DNA of 64,000 nucleotides, from the NCBI RefSeq assembly GCF_900176565.1, contig NZ_FXEH01000006.1, forward strand, positions 496,001-560,000, given 5' to 3'. The position numbers were made by a program, and so were the translations under genes. The notes under the pieces are model-generated. The model was given only the letters and a program-made list of their open reading frames with translations. It made no database searches and was not told where the DNA came from. Of the stretch, positions 16,915 to 26,006 are shown piece after piece. Origin of the DNA: Thalassobacillus devorans. Its GTDB lineage: Bacteria > Bacillota > Bacilli > Bacillales > Halobacillaceae. The stretch's first letter is position 1. Each line of letters starts with the position of its first letter.

Positions 16915-17600
16915 TGTTTACCGATCGTCTTTATAATCATGCTAAACCGATTTGGGATGCCTACCTTGAACACCCATTTGTTAAGGGCATCGGAGATGGA
17001 AGTTTAGATATTGAAAAGTTCAAGTTTTTTATGGAGCAGGATTACTTATATTTAATCGATTATTGCCGGGTATTTGCGTTGGGAAGCGTGAAGGCAACTC
17101 GCTTAGATACTATGACCATGTTTGCTGATTTACTGCATTCGACACTGAACGAAGAAATGGATCTGCATCGAAACTATGCAGAAAGACTGGGAATCAGTAA
17201 GGAAGCATTAGAAAATACCAAACCATCTTCTACACTTCTAGCCTATACGAGCTACATGCTGAATAAGGCTCATCAAGGATCGGAGGCTGAGGTAGTGGCA
17301 TGCGTGCTTGCCTGTACGTGGAGCTACAATGTTATCGGGCTGGCATTGAATGAAAATGAAGGGGCCAGTGACCATGAATTCTATGGGGATTGGATAAAGA
17401 TGTACGCTTCGGACGAATTTACAGAGCTTGCGGAAGCTATGAAAAAACTGATGAATGAACTTGCGGATGGTAAGCCGGAACGAGAAAAAGCTCAGTTAGA
17501 AGAAATCTTCCTTCATACGAGTAAACTGGAATATTTATTCTGGGACATGTCTTACCACAAGAAAATGTGGCTGGAGAATTCGGATCTATTGAACAGCTGA
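16914..17600 (+). CDS. tenA: TenA aminopyrimidine aminohydrolase (thiaminase II)
   Basis: The 228-residue all-helical protein releases ammonia from aminomethylpyrimidine, giving HMP for thiamin synthesis. The active-site region ACVLACTWSYNVIG, about residues 130-143, holds the catalytic Cys. Other conserved pieces are FFMEQDYLYLIDYCRVFA and LEYLFWDMSY near the C-terminus. ATG 16914 is used, or GTG 16911; the previous gene ends with TGA at 16912-16914, so the two are translationally coupled. This fits the salvage route YlmB then TenA. Confidence 0.95.
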   Translation: MFTDRLYNHAKPIWDAYLEHPFVKGIGDGSLDIEKFKFFMEQDYLYLIDYCRVFALGSVKATRLDTMTMFADLLHSTLNEEMDLHRNYAERLGISKEALENTKPSSTLLAYTSYMLNKAHQGSEAEVVACVLACTWSYNVIGLALNENEGASDHEFYGDWIKMYASDEFTELAEAMKKLMNELADGKPEREKAQLEEIFLHTSKLEYLFWDMSYHKKMWLENSDLLNS

Positions 17601-17659
17601 AACGATTGACAGAAAAGAACCTATTTAAAAATTAACCTAGCAAAGGAGATGGAGGAAAC

Positions 17660-18238
17660 ATGGAAAAAGGATTAAAGTTGACAGATATTTTAGTAACCAT
17701 CATCATCGCACTGATATTTGGGGTGATATATAAATTGTGGGGCCCGCTATATGGAGTAGTTGCCACACTAGGGATACATCTGGAGCAGCTGATTTATGGC
17801 ATGTGGTTCATAGCGGCGGTAGTGGCTTATTTGATCATACGAAAACCTGGCGTAGCTTTATTAGCAGAGGTCGCTGCTGCCCAGGGTGAGTTTATTTTTG
17901 GCGGGGAATGGGGAGTCGCCACCCTTATATTCGGAATTGGCCAGGGACTTGCTGCTGAATTGATTTTCGCGGCGTTCCGTTATAAGCGCTATGATATGCT
18001 GGTTGCCTCATTAGCAGGTGTCGCAGCTGCGTTTGCTTCCATCGGCATTGACTTTTATTACGGTTACATCGGAGATTTGGCACTCTGGAACTTACTTATT
18101 TTGTTTGGAACCAGAATAGCGGGAGCGATTCTTATTTCCGGTATTTTCGCTCATCTTCTTGTCCAGGCCTTAGAAAAGACAGGTGTTACCAACCTTGTAC
18201 GTCCAGCTACGAAAGAAGATTATCAGGCTTTAGGCTAG
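17660..18238 (+). CDS. ykoE: Thiamin/HMP ECF transporter, substrate-binding S component (YkoE)
   Basis: The 192-residue membrane protein has about six hydrophobic segments. It starts KGLKLTDILVTIIIALIFG and contains LLAEVAAAQGEFIFGGEWG, a stretch typical of YkoE. ECF S components bind the vitamin and pair with an EcfT protein and ATPases. The two next genes supply those parts, so a complete transporter is encoded. ATG follows AAAGGAGATGGAGG. Control by the upstream TPP riboswitches limits uptake when TPP is high. Confidence 0.9.
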   Translation: MEKGLKLTDILVTIIIALIFGVIYKLWGPLYGVVATLGIHLEQLIYGMWFIAAVVAYLIIRKPGVALLAEVAAAQGEFIFGGEWGVATLIFGIGQGLAAELIFAAFRYKRYDMLVASLAGVAAAFASIGIDFYYGYIGDLALWNLLILFGTRIAGAILISGIFAHLLVQALEKTGVTNLVRPATKEDYQALG

Positions 18239-18251
18239 CAGGAGGGATAGT

Positions 18252-19721
18252 ATGACAACGATTGCCAGTATGACAAACATGCGGTTGAAGTTCCCCGGAG
18301 TGGACTCGTTGTTATTCGAAGACTTCTCTCTTTCTATTGACAGGGGAGAGAAGGTGTTGATACTGGGGCCATCCGGGTCTGGTAAATCAACCCTTTTACA
18401 AGTATTAACAGGACTGATACCTCATGCGGTGGAAGTGCCAATGAAAGCAGATGCGCTAACCATTCCAGAGTCCTGGGGATTTTTATTCCAGGATCCGGAC
18501 GCTCAATTTTGTATGCCCTATGTAGATGAGGAAATTGCGTTTGTATTAGAAAACCTTCAGATTCCCCGGGAAAGAATGGATTACTATATTAATCATTATC
18601 TCCAGCAGGTTGGACTGAATTTCGATGATACCCATACGAAAATCCAGACGTTATCCGGGGGGATGAAACAGCGGCTGGCCATTGCCTCGGTGCTTGCCCT
18701 GGAACCTGAGGTATTATGTTTAGATGAGCCGACAGCCATGCTGGATCCGGAGGGTACTAAGCTTGTTTGGGACACAATCAAAAATGTGGGAGAAGATAAG
18801 ACCGTAGTGATAGTCGAACATAAAATTGACCAGGTGGTCGATTTTGTCGATCGTGTCATTCTTCTCGATGAAAATGGGACGATCATTACCGACGGACCTA
18901 AACAGCAGGTGTTTGATCACCATAAACATGTACTCATCGAACAGGGGATTTGGTACCCAGGCGTTTGGGAGGACTACATGCAGGACAAAAGCAGGCATAT
19001 TACAACACCAGGCAATACAGAGGATACAAAACCAGCGGTTCATCTATCCGATTTTTCTGCTTTTAGAGGTAAAGTCAAAGCCCTCCAAGTCGAGGAGGCA
19101 TATGCTCATCCCGGGGAATGGGTGACGATACTTGGCGAAAACGGGGCAGGAAAAAGTACCCTGCTGCTCGCCATGATGAACCTTTTAAAGACCACGGGCA
19201 CTTACACCATTCTTGAACAAGATTACAAGCGGATCAAACATTTGGCTGAGTATGTCAGCTTTGTCTTCCAAAACCCGGAATTTCAATTCGTCACGAATTC
19301 TGTCTATGAGGAAATTGCATTCAGCCTTCATTTAGCGAAATGGGACCAGGAGAAAATTGCCCGGCGCGTCAACGAGATGCTGGAGTTGTATCATTTGGAA
19401 GATCATCGACACACACACCCTTACCAGTTATCCATGGGTCAAAAGCGGAGGTTGAGTGTCGCTGCTTCAATTGTAAAAGAACAGCCGATTATCCTGTTGG
19501 ATGAACCTACCTTCGGCCAGGATGCAAAAAATACATTTGCCATTTTAGAGCAACTGGACCAGTTAAGGGCTCAAGGGACGACCATTATTATGGTGACACA
19601 TGACCTGAATATAGTGAAAAACTTTGCAACGAAAGTGTGGAGGATGGAAGACGGGGAACTCGTCATGGAATCTCCTGCTCCGAACTATTTAGAAATGTTA
19701 CAGCCAGCAGTCATTTCATAG
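18252..19721 (+). CDS. ykoD: Thiamin/HMP ECF transporter, double ATPase (YkoD)
   Basis: The 489-residue protein has two ABC ATPase domains in one chain. The first has Walker A GPSGSGKST (about residues 37-45), signature LSGGMKQR and Walker B VLCLDEPT. The second has GENGAGKST (about 296-304), LSMGQKRR and IILLDEPT. Both Q-loops (LFQDPD, VFQNPE) are intact. It powers the YkoE/YkoC transporter. The start follows the ykoE stop by 13 bp, with GGAGGGATAGT as ribosome binding site. Confidence 0.95.
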   Translation: MTTIASMTNMRLKFPGVDSLLFEDFSLSIDRGEKVLILGPSGSGKSTLLQVLTGLIPHAVEVPMKADALTIPESWGFLFQDPDAQFCMPYVDEEIAFVLENLQIPRERMDYYINHYLQQVGLNFDDTHTKIQTLSGGMKQRLAIASVLALEPEVLCLDEPTAMLDPEGTKLVWDTIKNVGEDKTVVIVEHKIDQVVDFVDRVILLDENGTIITDGPKQQVFDHHKHVLIEQGIWYPGVWEDYMQDKSRHITTPGNTEDTKPAVHLSDFSAFRGKVKALQVEEAYAHPGEWVTILGENGAGKSTLLLAMMNLLKTTGTYTILEQDYKRIKHLAEYVSFVFQNPEFQFVTNSVYEEIAFSLHLAKWDQEKIARRVNEMLELYHLEDHRHTHPYQLSMGQKRRLSVAASIVKEQPIILLDEPTFGQDAKNTFAILEQLDQLRAQGTTIIMVTHDLNIVKNFATKVWRMEDGELVMESPAPNYLEMLQPAVIS

Positions 19722-19733
19722 GGGGGGGAAGCG

Positions 19734-20537
19734 ATGGCAATGGACTTTTCTTATAAGGAAACATGGCTCCACAAAATTAATCCGAGCTTGAAATTACTCA
19801 TTATGGTTTTCTTATTCATTCATCTGTTGATGATTCATAATACTAATATACTCATCAACTATATGGTAGGAATGCTCGTTCTTTACTTGTTTTTTACCGG
19901 ACATCCGTGGAAGCGGTTATTGGTAATTTCCATTCCTTTTCTATTAATTTTTCTTACATCTTCCACTTCGATGATATTCTTCGGGAAAGGGGAGATCACG
20001 TGGGCCAAGTGGGGGTTGGTCCATATTACCGAAGAGAGTTTCTTCCGGGGATTACATTTAGGCTTCCGGGGGATTAGCTTTGCCATCTTAGGAATTGTGT
20101 TTGCACTGACAACTCGTCCTGTTTATCTGTTTTATTCCTTAATGCAGCAATTCAAACTGAAACCGAAATATGCCTATAGCTTTATGGCTGCCATACGGTT
20201 GATTCCGCTGATGATCGAAGAGATGCAAACGTTGCATTATGCATTGCAAGTACGTGGTGTCCAAGGAGAAAGAGGGATAAAGGAGTTTTATAAAAAAATT
20301 AAAGCCTATTCGATTCCCCTGCTATCTCAAAGTATCCGAAGAGCCTATCGGATTGCGGTGGCGATGGAAGCCAAGCGTTTTACTAATCATGGAAATCGAA
20401 CGTATTTCTATCGATTAAGTTTTTCTAAATTTGATGTCATCTTTCTGTGCTACCTACTTGTAATCATTCCATTATCCTATGTGACCGCTACCCACTTTCC
20501 CTATTTTTCCATCACTGATGTTCGATTTGGCAGTTAG
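19734..20537 (+). CDS. ykoC: Thiamin/HMP ECF transporter, transmembrane T component (YkoC)
   Basis: The 267-residue protein of the EcfT/CbiQ family has several membrane segments and two cytoplasmic coupling motifs: ALQVRGVQGERG (about residues 163-174) and the AMEAKRF region (about 206-212). These link the T component to the ATPase domains. It starts 12 bp after ykoD, with GGGGGGAAGCG. It completes the riboswitch-controlled ylmB-tenA-ykoEDC operon. The last 30 residues form a further hydrophobic helix. Confidence 0.9.
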   Translation: MAMDFSYKETWLHKINPSLKLLIMVFLFIHLLMIHNTNILINYMVGMLVLYLFFTGHPWKRLLVISIPFLLIFLTSSTSMIFFGKGEITWAKWGLVHITEESFFRGLHLGFRGISFAILGIVFALTTRPVYLFYSLMQQFKLKPKYAYSFMAAIRLIPLMIEEMQTLHYALQVRGVQGERGIKEFYKKIKAYSIPLLSQSIRRAYRIAVAMEAKRFTNHGNRTYFYRLSFSKFDVIFLCYLLVIIPLSYVTATHFPYFSITDVRFGS

Positions 20538-20550
20538 ACGGGATGAATAT

Positions 20551-20592
20551 ATGAACGATTTTTACTTTTTTAGTTTAAATGTTCGTTTTTTA
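20551..20592 (+). promoter_or_regulatory. Candidate PurR operator (paired PurBoxes) before purT
   Basis: ATGAACGATTTTTA at 20551 and, on the opposite strand, AAAAACGAACATTT ending at 20578 are two inverted CGAA-type PurBoxes separated by about 16 bp, as in B. subtilis PurR targets. A promoter-like TTGATG-18-TAGAAT lies at 20605-20634. Confidence 0.5.
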
Positions 20593-20668
20593 ACCTGAAA
20601 AAGCTTGATGTTTCTCCGTGAGGCACGATAGAATAGCTGTAAATTAAAATGTTCAGGGGGATTGCAAC

Positions 20669-21862
20669 ATGTATGGAGCACCGAACCAAAATCATGCGAA
20701 AAAAATGATGCTATTAGGGTCAGGAGAGTTGGGGAAAGAAGTAGTGATCGAGGCCCAGCGATTAGGAATAGAGACCATTGCAGTCGATCGATATAAAGGT
20801 GCGCCTGCCATGCAGGTAGCTCATCGTTTTCATTTAGTGGATATGCTTGACGGTGATGCGCTGCGTAGTGTGATCGAGCAGGAACAGCCGGATTATATTG
20901 TTCCGGAGATAGAAGCGATTGCTACTGCAACACTGCTAGAGTTGGAACAGGAGGGCTACAATGTCATCCCAACTGCCTACGCCACTCAATTGACGATGGA
21001 CCGCGAAGGTATTCGGAGGCTGGCAAGTGAAAAACTGGGACTTCCGACAGCGAAATACGAATTTGCCAACTCTTTAGAAGAATTAAAAGAAGCGGTTGAT
21101 ACTATTGGTACCCCGTGTGTAATCAAACCGATTATGAGTTCTTCCGGAAAGGGACAAAGCCTGTGCCGGACAGAATCAGATATCGAGAAGTCCTGGCAGG
21201 AAGCCATGAATAGCGGGCGGGGGAAAAGTACCCGTGTGATTGTAGAGGAATTCATTCATTTTGATTCGGAAATCACGCTGTTAACGGTTCGCTCTGCTAA
21301 TGGAACGTTTTTCTGTCCGCCAATCGGCCACCTGCAGCAGGATGGGGATTATATCCAATCCTGGCAGCCCCATGCCATGAGTGAGGAACATATTAAGGAA
21401 GCCGAAAACCTGGCAAAGCAAGTCACCGATGAAATAGGCGGCTTCGGCGTCTTTGGTGTAGAGCTGTTTATTACAGAAAATGGCGTGTATTTCAGTGAAG
21501 TCTCCCCACGACCGCATGATACCGGGATGGTTACCTTAATTAGCCAGGAGCTATCGGAATTTGCGCTTCATGTCCGGGCGATATTAGGGTTTCCAATAGA
21601 GGAGATTGCCCTTGTTTCCCCGGGAGCCAGTCATGCAATCAAAGCAACAGAGGAAAGCAACGACTACCAAATCTCCGGAATTGAAGAAGCGTTAGCTGTA
21701 CCTGACACGCAAGTGCGTTTATTTGGAAAGCCTTCTACAAAAGTCGGCCGTCGCATGGCTGTGATACTGAATAAAGGAGAAAGTGTAACGGCTGCGTGCA
21801 AACAAGCGGAGGAGGCAGCTTCCAAGCTTGATGTAGTGAACGTTCATTCGAAAACGTATTGA
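20669..21862 (+). CDS. purT: Formate-dependent phosphoribosylglycinamide formyltransferase
   Basis: The 397-residue ATP-grasp enzyme makes formyl-GAR from GAR, formate and ATP in purine synthesis, an alternative to folate-dependent PurN. It has the N-terminal [20 protein letters not shown]-binding [16 protein letters not shown], and [17 protein letters not shown]. It also has the catalytic block [20 protein letters not shown] and PHDTGMVTL. Length is normal. ATG 20669 follows AGGGGGATTGCAAC. It is a single-gene unit, with possible PurR boxes upstream, and is separate from the thiamin operon despite the shared direction. Confidence 0.95.
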   Translation: MYGAPNQNHAKKMMLLGSGELGKEVVIEAQRLGIETIAVDRYKGAPAMQVAHRFHLVDMLDGDALRSVIEQEQPDYIVPEIEAIATATLLELEQEGYNVIPTAYATQLTMDREGIRRLASEKLGLPTAKYEFANSLEELKEAVDTIGTPCVIKPIMSSSGKGQSLCRTESDIEKSWQEAMNSGRGKSTRVIVEEFIHFDSEITLLTVRSANGTFFCPPIGHLQQDGDYIQSWQPHAMSEEHIKEAENLAKQVTDEIGGFGVFGVELFITENGVYFSEVSPRPHDTGMVTLISQELSEFALHVRAILGFPIEEIALVSPGASHAIKATEESNDYQISGIEEALAVPDTQVRLFGKPSTKVGRRMAVILNKGESVTAACKQAEEAASKLDVVNVHSKTY

Positions 21863-21979
21863 GAAAGTATAATAAGTAGGGCCAAATTTTGATGTGGTTA
21901 CATGAATAGTTTTACGGTAAGTTTATAAACGCTTTTTAATTAGAATCTGATGATTCCTGCACCTGTAAATGCGAATAAC

Positions 21980-22032
21980 GGAGCCTGAACCCCTATGAGG
22001 TAATGCATTAGCATGCTGGGGATCGGGCTCCG
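21980..22032 (+). repeat. Family A hairpin repeat, copy 9
   Basis: CGGAGCCTGAACCCC and a TGGGGATCGGGCTCCG arm flank AATGCATTAGCAT. A T-run follows, so it likely terminates purT. Confidence 0.8.
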
Positions 22033-22188
22033 TTTTTAATTTATTTTTCGAGTAGTTTTAATCCATATTAGGGCAGATTAATAGAAGAATTGAATTCGAG
22101 ATAATGCAGTATTTGAAAATATTTAGTAATGTTTTAGTATTGAATATGGACTTGAGGCATTTTCTAATAAAAGTATGGGGGAACTCTA

Positions 22189-23121
22189 ATGAACATACAG
22201 ACTATACTGGTTGCAGGAAACTATGAAAAGGAATTTCAAGAACTGTTACCTGCTGAAACACCTCAGAGCTTTCGTTTTAAACAGATGGATGAAATTACCG
22301 AAGAGGATTTGTCATGGGCAGATGCCTATGTCGGTTTCAAGCCATGCCCTGGCTTCCATTTTGCCGGAATTAAATGGGTTCATTCTTTTAATGCGGGTGT
22401 AAATAACTATTTGGAAATTGATGGATGGAAGGAACGTGATGTTCTTCTAACCCGTACGGTTAGCACGTTTGGACAAAAAATAAGCGAGTATTGTTTAAGC
22501 TATGTATTAAGGGATCTTCAGTTTCATCATTACTTTGGAATAAGACAATGGGAGAAGAAGTGGGCTCCCAAAACTCCCCAAATGGTGAAGGACCAAACGA
22601 TTGTTATATTTGGTACAGGGGAGATTGGACAGGAGATTGCCAAGGTATTTTCAAGCTTTGGAGCCACCGTTTTCGGCGTCTCACACAGCGGCAAACAAAA
22701 GGAGTACTTTCAAAAAGTGACGAAAACCAGCTCTGCAAACACTCTGACTGCCCAGGCAGATTGGATTATTAGCACATTGCCTTTGACAAATGAAACGAGT
22801 AAGTTATTTGCTCGTGCGTTTTTCAGCAAGTTGAACGGCGCTGCCTTTATCAATGTCGGTAGAGGTCATACGGTAGACGAGCAAGCGCTCCTGGAAGCGT
22901 TAAATTCCGGAAAGGTTCGTTACGCAGTGTTAGATGTGCTTGAAACAGAACCGCTGCCAGAGAGTTCCCAGCTATGGGAAAGAGACGATATCATCATCAC
23001 TCCTCATATATCGGCTGTGACCGAGTTGAACGAAGCGATCGCCTGCTTTTGGGACACATTGGAAAGAATTGAAAATAATGAAGATTTACCTAATAGGGTG
23101 GATTTTTTGAAAGGGTATTAA
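22189..23121 (+). CDS. D-2-hydroxyacid dehydrogenase family protein
   Basis: The 310-residue NAD(P)-dependent enzyme has the Rossmann motif FGTGEIGQEIAKVFSSFGA (GxGxxG, about residues 142-160). It also has the family blocks ADWIISTLPLTNET, FINVGRGHTVDEQALLEAL and AVLDVLETEPLPESSQLW. The active-site Arg, Glu and His are placed as expected (GRG, LETEP, TPHIS). The substrate is probably a 2-hydroxy/2-keto acid such as glyoxylate or hydroxypyruvate, but it cannot be fixed. ATG 22189 follows GGGGGAACTCTA. It is flanked by two family A hairpins. Confidence 0.85.
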   Translation: MNIQTILVAGNYEKEFQELLPAETPQSFRFKQMDEITEEDLSWADAYVGFKPCPGFHFAGIKWVHSFNAGVNNYLEIDGWKERDVLLTRTVSTFGQKISEYCLSYVLRDLQFHHYFGIRQWEKKWAPKTPQMVKDQTIVIFGTGEIGQEIAKVFSSFGATVFGVSHSGKQKEYFQKVTKTSSANTLTAQADWIISTLPLTNETSKLFARAFFSKLNGAAFINVGRGHTVDEQALLEALNSGKVRYAVLDVLETEPLPESSQLWERDDIIITPHISAVTELNEAIACFWDTLERIENNEDLPNRVDFLKGY

Positions 23122-23141
23122 TAACGTTTCATCACAAATGA

Positions 23142-23193
23142 TGGTGCCTGACCCACTGCTGTAATGCTTTAGCATACTGGGGGTCAGGCACCA
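23142..23193 (+). repeat. Family A hairpin repeat, copy 10
   Basis: TGGTGCCTGACCCAC and a GGGGGTCAGGCACCA arm flank TAATGCTTTAGCATAC. The short piece GGCACCATTTAA repeats just after it. Confidence 0.85.
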
Positions 23194-23315
23194 TTTAAAG
23201 GCACCATTTAATATAACAACATTGAGGACGGCGGTTTGATTAAAAAGTTAAAGGAATAGCTGCAAATTTTATTACATAAGTATGGGGAGGAGATGTTTAA
23301 AGAGGAGGGGGCATC

Positions 23316-24107
23316 ATGAGTAATCCGATTGTCGAGAGGTCCTTGGATGAAATTCGATTTTGGTCCAGAATCATGAAGGAACATGCTTTATTTCTCAGTT
23401 TAGGATTTACTTATGAACAAGCGCAATTGATAGCGGAAGCTCAACAGTTTATTACCCTTTTTGAGCGGATAGAGGAGAAGTTAGCGAGGTTTAATGTAAA
23501 CTCGGATATCCAACAAGTTAAATCCTTCAACAATGAAGTTTATCAAGCGGCTGTTGCTATTTGGGGTTATAAGAGAAAAGTCTTAGGTTTAACGTTGCGC
23601 TGTGAAATAACGACAAATAACTACCCATTATTAGTGGACCATATCAGCAGAGAAGCTGCTTACTTTGCCAATCGTCTAAGGGATCTTAATGAGGGAAAGT
23701 TGGCACCCGAACCTGATACCATCATTCAGGAAAATTTATTCTTTCTCAGGATAATGGCCGATCATGCCAAGTTTATCGGACACCTTTTAGATCCATCTGA
23801 AAGAAAACTGGTGGACCAGGCAAGAGAATTCAGTCATGATTTTGACCAATTAGTTTTTCAAGCCATTGATTTAGATTCGATGCGCCCCCAATCTGAAACT
23901 GTACCGCTGATGGATCAGTTTCTGGATCAAAACAGGGTATCGGTTGTGTCTTTAAGGGATTTTAAGAAGACAGCTAGAGAGTTAATAGAGGCTTGTCGTA
24001 TTAAGAGTAATATACATCCACTACTGGCCGATCACACATTTAGAGAAGCGGAGAGATTCTTAGAAATTATAGACTTATTCGATTCTCACCTCTCAGGAGG
24101 AAGATAG
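23316..24107 (+). CDS. DUF2935 protein (two tandem helical domains)
   Basis: The 263-residue protein has two related halves. Each begins with an (R/L)xEIRFW or ENLFFLRIM helix followed by a KEHALF or DHAKFIGH motif, and each ends with HISREAAYF or DHTFREAERF. This His/Glu-rich helical repeat is the DUF2935 family of Bacilli, which is likely to bind metal in a ferritin or hemerythrin-like way. No catalytic role is established. ATG 23316 follows GAGGAGGGGGC. It stands alone between two family A hairpins. Confidence 0.8.
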   Translation: MSNPIVERSLDEIRFWSRIMKEHALFLSLGFTYEQAQLIAEAQQFITLFERIEEKLARFNVNSDIQQVKSFNNEVYQAAVAIWGYKRKVLGLTLRCEITTNNYPLLVDHISREAAYFANRLRDLNEGKLAPEPDTIIQENLFFLRIMADHAKFIGHLLDPSERKLVDQAREFSHDFDQLVFQAIDLDSMRPQSETVPLMDQFLDQNRVSVVSLRDFKKTARELIEACRIKSNIHPLLADHTFREAERFLEIIDLFDSHLSGGR

Positions 24108-24161
24108 CTGCTTTTGTCGCCTTATCAGGTGATTTTTTTACTTAAAAAAATAAATATAAAT

Positions 24162-24217
24162 AAGTTGCCTGCCCCCTACTGCGATTATGTATTAACATGC
24201 TAGGGGGCAGGCAACTT
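24162..24217 (+). repeat. Family A hairpin repeat, copy 11
   Basis: AAGTTGCCTGCCCCCTA and a TAGGGGGCAGGCAACTT arm surround CTGCGATTATGTATTAACATG. A T-run follows. Confidence 0.85.
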
Positions 24218-24358
24218 TTTGTTTGGTGGTAGATTTTTTATAAGAGATGAAAAGTTCCTATCATTTCTACCATACATATGTTCTAAAGTAGATTCTCTCA
24301 TATATTTTTTCTCAAAAACTCTTCTTTTTGATAGAGGAATATATAAAGGAGGAATAGA

Positions 24359-24544
24359 ATGGTATATTCACACGACCCTCAAAACCAGGTGGATGCCGTG
24401 GTACTCGGTGTCGGGTTTTCTGGTTTGTACATGCTGTATCGTTTGTGTGAAGTCCGTTTAGTTGATGTAAAAGCGTCTTCGATCGAATCGATTGCTCCGA
24501 AAGGGATTCGTACGGCAGATAATGAATATGGATTGACGACGTAG
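24359..24544 (+). pseudogene. Remnant of a flavin-containing (Baeyer-Villiger type) monooxygenase
   Basis: The 61-residue frame has an N-terminal DAVVLGVGFSGLYMLYRL, the FAD-binding GxGxSG segment that opens Baeyer-Villiger monooxygenases. It then runs for only about 35 more residues, with no catalytic domain. Full enzymes exceed 500 residues, so a large internal deletion is likely. ATG 24359 still has AAAGGAGGAATAG in front. The next gene is an esterase, and monooxygenase-esterase pairs are a known way to break down ketones, so the pair was probably functional once. Confidence 0.6.
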
Positions 24545-24578
24545 CGAATGGGTATAAAGGGTTTTCTTTCAAGTAATT

Positions 24579-24592
24579 TGAAAGCGTTACAA
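24579..24592 (+). promoter_or_regulatory. Candidate cre site (CcpA binding)
   Basis: TGAAAGCGTTACAA lies just before the esterase ribosome binding site and matches the catabolite-responsive element consensus at most positions. Binding here would repress the esterase when preferred sugar is present. Confidence 0.5.
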
Positions 24593-24607
24593 AAAGGAGG
24601 CTATTAT

Positions 24608-25537
24608 ATGGTTCTTGATCCTCAAGCGAAGTTTCTGTTAGAACAAATGGAAGCGGCGGGTGACCCGCCGATGCACGAGTTAACACCGGAAGAAGCGAGG
24701 GCTTCTACTGATTTTTCTCCTCTTGCAGGGGAACCGGTAGAAGTAGCAAAGGTGGAAAATCGTACGGTTCCAAGTACAGCAGGAGATATTCCTGTCCGTA
24801 TCTACACGCCAGAAGGGGAAGGACCGTTTCCGGCACTGGTTTTCTATCATGGCGGCGGCTGGGTCATCGGCGATTTGGATACCGTTGATGTTCCGTGTCG
24901 TCTGCTTGCCAACCAAAGTAATTGTGTCGTTATTTCGGTAGATTATCGATTGGCACCGGAGCATAAATTCCCAGCGGCAGCTGACGATGCTTATGCGGTA
25001 GCAAAATGGGCGGTGGAACATGGCGCATCAATTGATGTGGACAGTAATCGTATAGCGGTTGGCGGAGATAGCGCCGGTGGAAACCTAGCTGCTGTTGTCG
25101 CCTTGATGGCGCGCGACCGAGGGGATTTCTCGTTAGCTTATCAATTATTGATCTACCCGGTTACCCACCATTCCTATGAGACGAAATCCTACAAAGACAA
25201 CGCAGATGGCTACCTGCTGACCAAAGATTCAATGGAATGGTTCTGGGATCACTACTTACGGACAGAATCGGATGGGAGGCATCCGTATGCATCGCCTTTA
25301 CTTGCCGAGAACCTGAACGGGCTTCCCCCGGCACTGGTCGTTACTGCAGGGTATGATCCGTTGCGTGATGAAGGCCAGGCTTACGCTAAGCGATTGACAG
25401 AAGCTGGTGTTGCTGTTGAAGCGAAGTGTTATGTAGGAATGATTCATGGGTTCTTCTGGATGCCTGGTGTACTGGAGCAAGGGAAGCAATGTATCGATCA
25501 GGCCTCCTCGGCATTGAAGCGGGCTTTTGAAAAATAG
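24608..25537 (+). CDS. Alpha/beta hydrolase, hormone-sensitive-lipase family esterase
   Basis: The 309-residue protein has the oxyanion-hole motif FYHGGGWVIGD, the nucleophile motif GGDSAGGN, the acid in GYDPLRDEG and the His in MIHGFFWMPG. This is the HSL (family IV) esterase pattern. It should hydrolyse short-chain esters. ATG 24608 has an ideal AAAAAGGAGG; the frame starting 20 codons earlier is not needed. The gene follows the monooxygenase remnant and lies under a possible cre site. Confidence 0.9.
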   Translation: MVLDPQAKFLLEQMEAAGDPPMHELTPEEARASTDFSPLAGEPVEVAKVENRTVPSTAGDIPVRIYTPEGEGPFPALVFYHGGGWVIGDLDTVDVPCRLLANQSNCVVISVDYRLAPEHKFPAAADDAYAVAKWAVEHGASIDVDSNRIAVGGDSAGGNLAAVVALMARDRGDFSLAYQLLIYPVTHHSYETKSYKDNADGYLLTKDSMEWFWDHYLRTESDGRHPYASPLLAENLNGLPPALVVTAGYDPLRDEGQAYAKRLTEAGVAVEAKCYVGMIHGFFWMPGVLEQGKQCIDQASSALKRAFEK

Positions 25538-25550
25538 GATTGGAATAAGA

Positions 25551-25586
25551 GAAAAACACTTCTTGTGACGGGAGTGTTTTTCTCTT
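25551..25586 (+). terminator. Rho-independent terminator
   Basis: GAAAAACACT and AGTGTTTTTC arms are followed by TCTTTTTA, downstream of the esterase. Confidence 0.8.
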
Positions 25587-25595
25587 TTTAATGAG

Positions 25596-25641
25596 GTACC
25601 TGCCACTGCGCTATTGTTTTGCATGCTGTGAGGGTCAGGCA
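25596..25641 (+). repeat. Family A hairpin repeat, copy 12 (degraded)
   Basis: GTACCTGCCACTGCG and CTGTGAGGGTCAGGCA arms flank CTATTGTTTTGCATG. The pairing is weaker than in other copies. The linker AAGATAGCATGCTTAAGT leads into array 3. Confidence 0.65.
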
Positions 25642-25679
25642 TTGGAAACGAAAGAAGAATTAAGATAGCATGCTTAAGT

Positions 25680-25818
25680 GGACAGGTTGTTGTAAGAAAA
25701 GCACACCTGTGTCTTCAAAGGTGTCTAATAAGGACAGGGTTGCCCTGTCGAAAGAAAAAGTTGTCCAGAAACAAGGTTAATAAGGACAGGTTTTGTTAAA
25801 AAAGAACAAGATTAGTCC
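25680..25818 (+). repeat. Family B 52-bp tandem array 3 (3 units)
   Basis: Units start at 25680, 25732 and 25784. The first unit repeats GTTGTTGTAAGAAAAG from array 1. The last unit is a different end type (GTTTTGTTAAAAAAGAACAA). Confidence 0.85.
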
Positions 25819-26006
25819 ATAACCTTACTTATGGAGCGTGGTGTTACTCGGGCTAATCCAGTAAAACCCCAAGACGTCCAAACAGACAGGAGAATTCCAA
25901 TGATGATAGTAGCGAATGTCTATTCTCTTAAGATGGTTGTAGAGAGTTGAGTGGATCACCTATCGGAGAATTTATAAATAATTATAATTGTTAAAGGAAG
26001 TTTTTA

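Noticed and set aside
20540-20668. Purine riboswitch before purT
   Set aside because: The conserved junction (TATAATCC...ATGG...) is absent; the CGAAC boxes explain the region better.
24219-24461. 80-residue frame before the monooxygenase remnant
   Set aside because: It overlaps the hairpin tail, an AT-rich promoter region and the remnant in another frame.
25812-25919. Minus-strand hydrophobic frame (about 35 residues, ending ISKVMD)
   Set aside because: It looks like the end of a small membrane protein but has a stop just upstream and no start codon; it may be a remnant, with too little to call.
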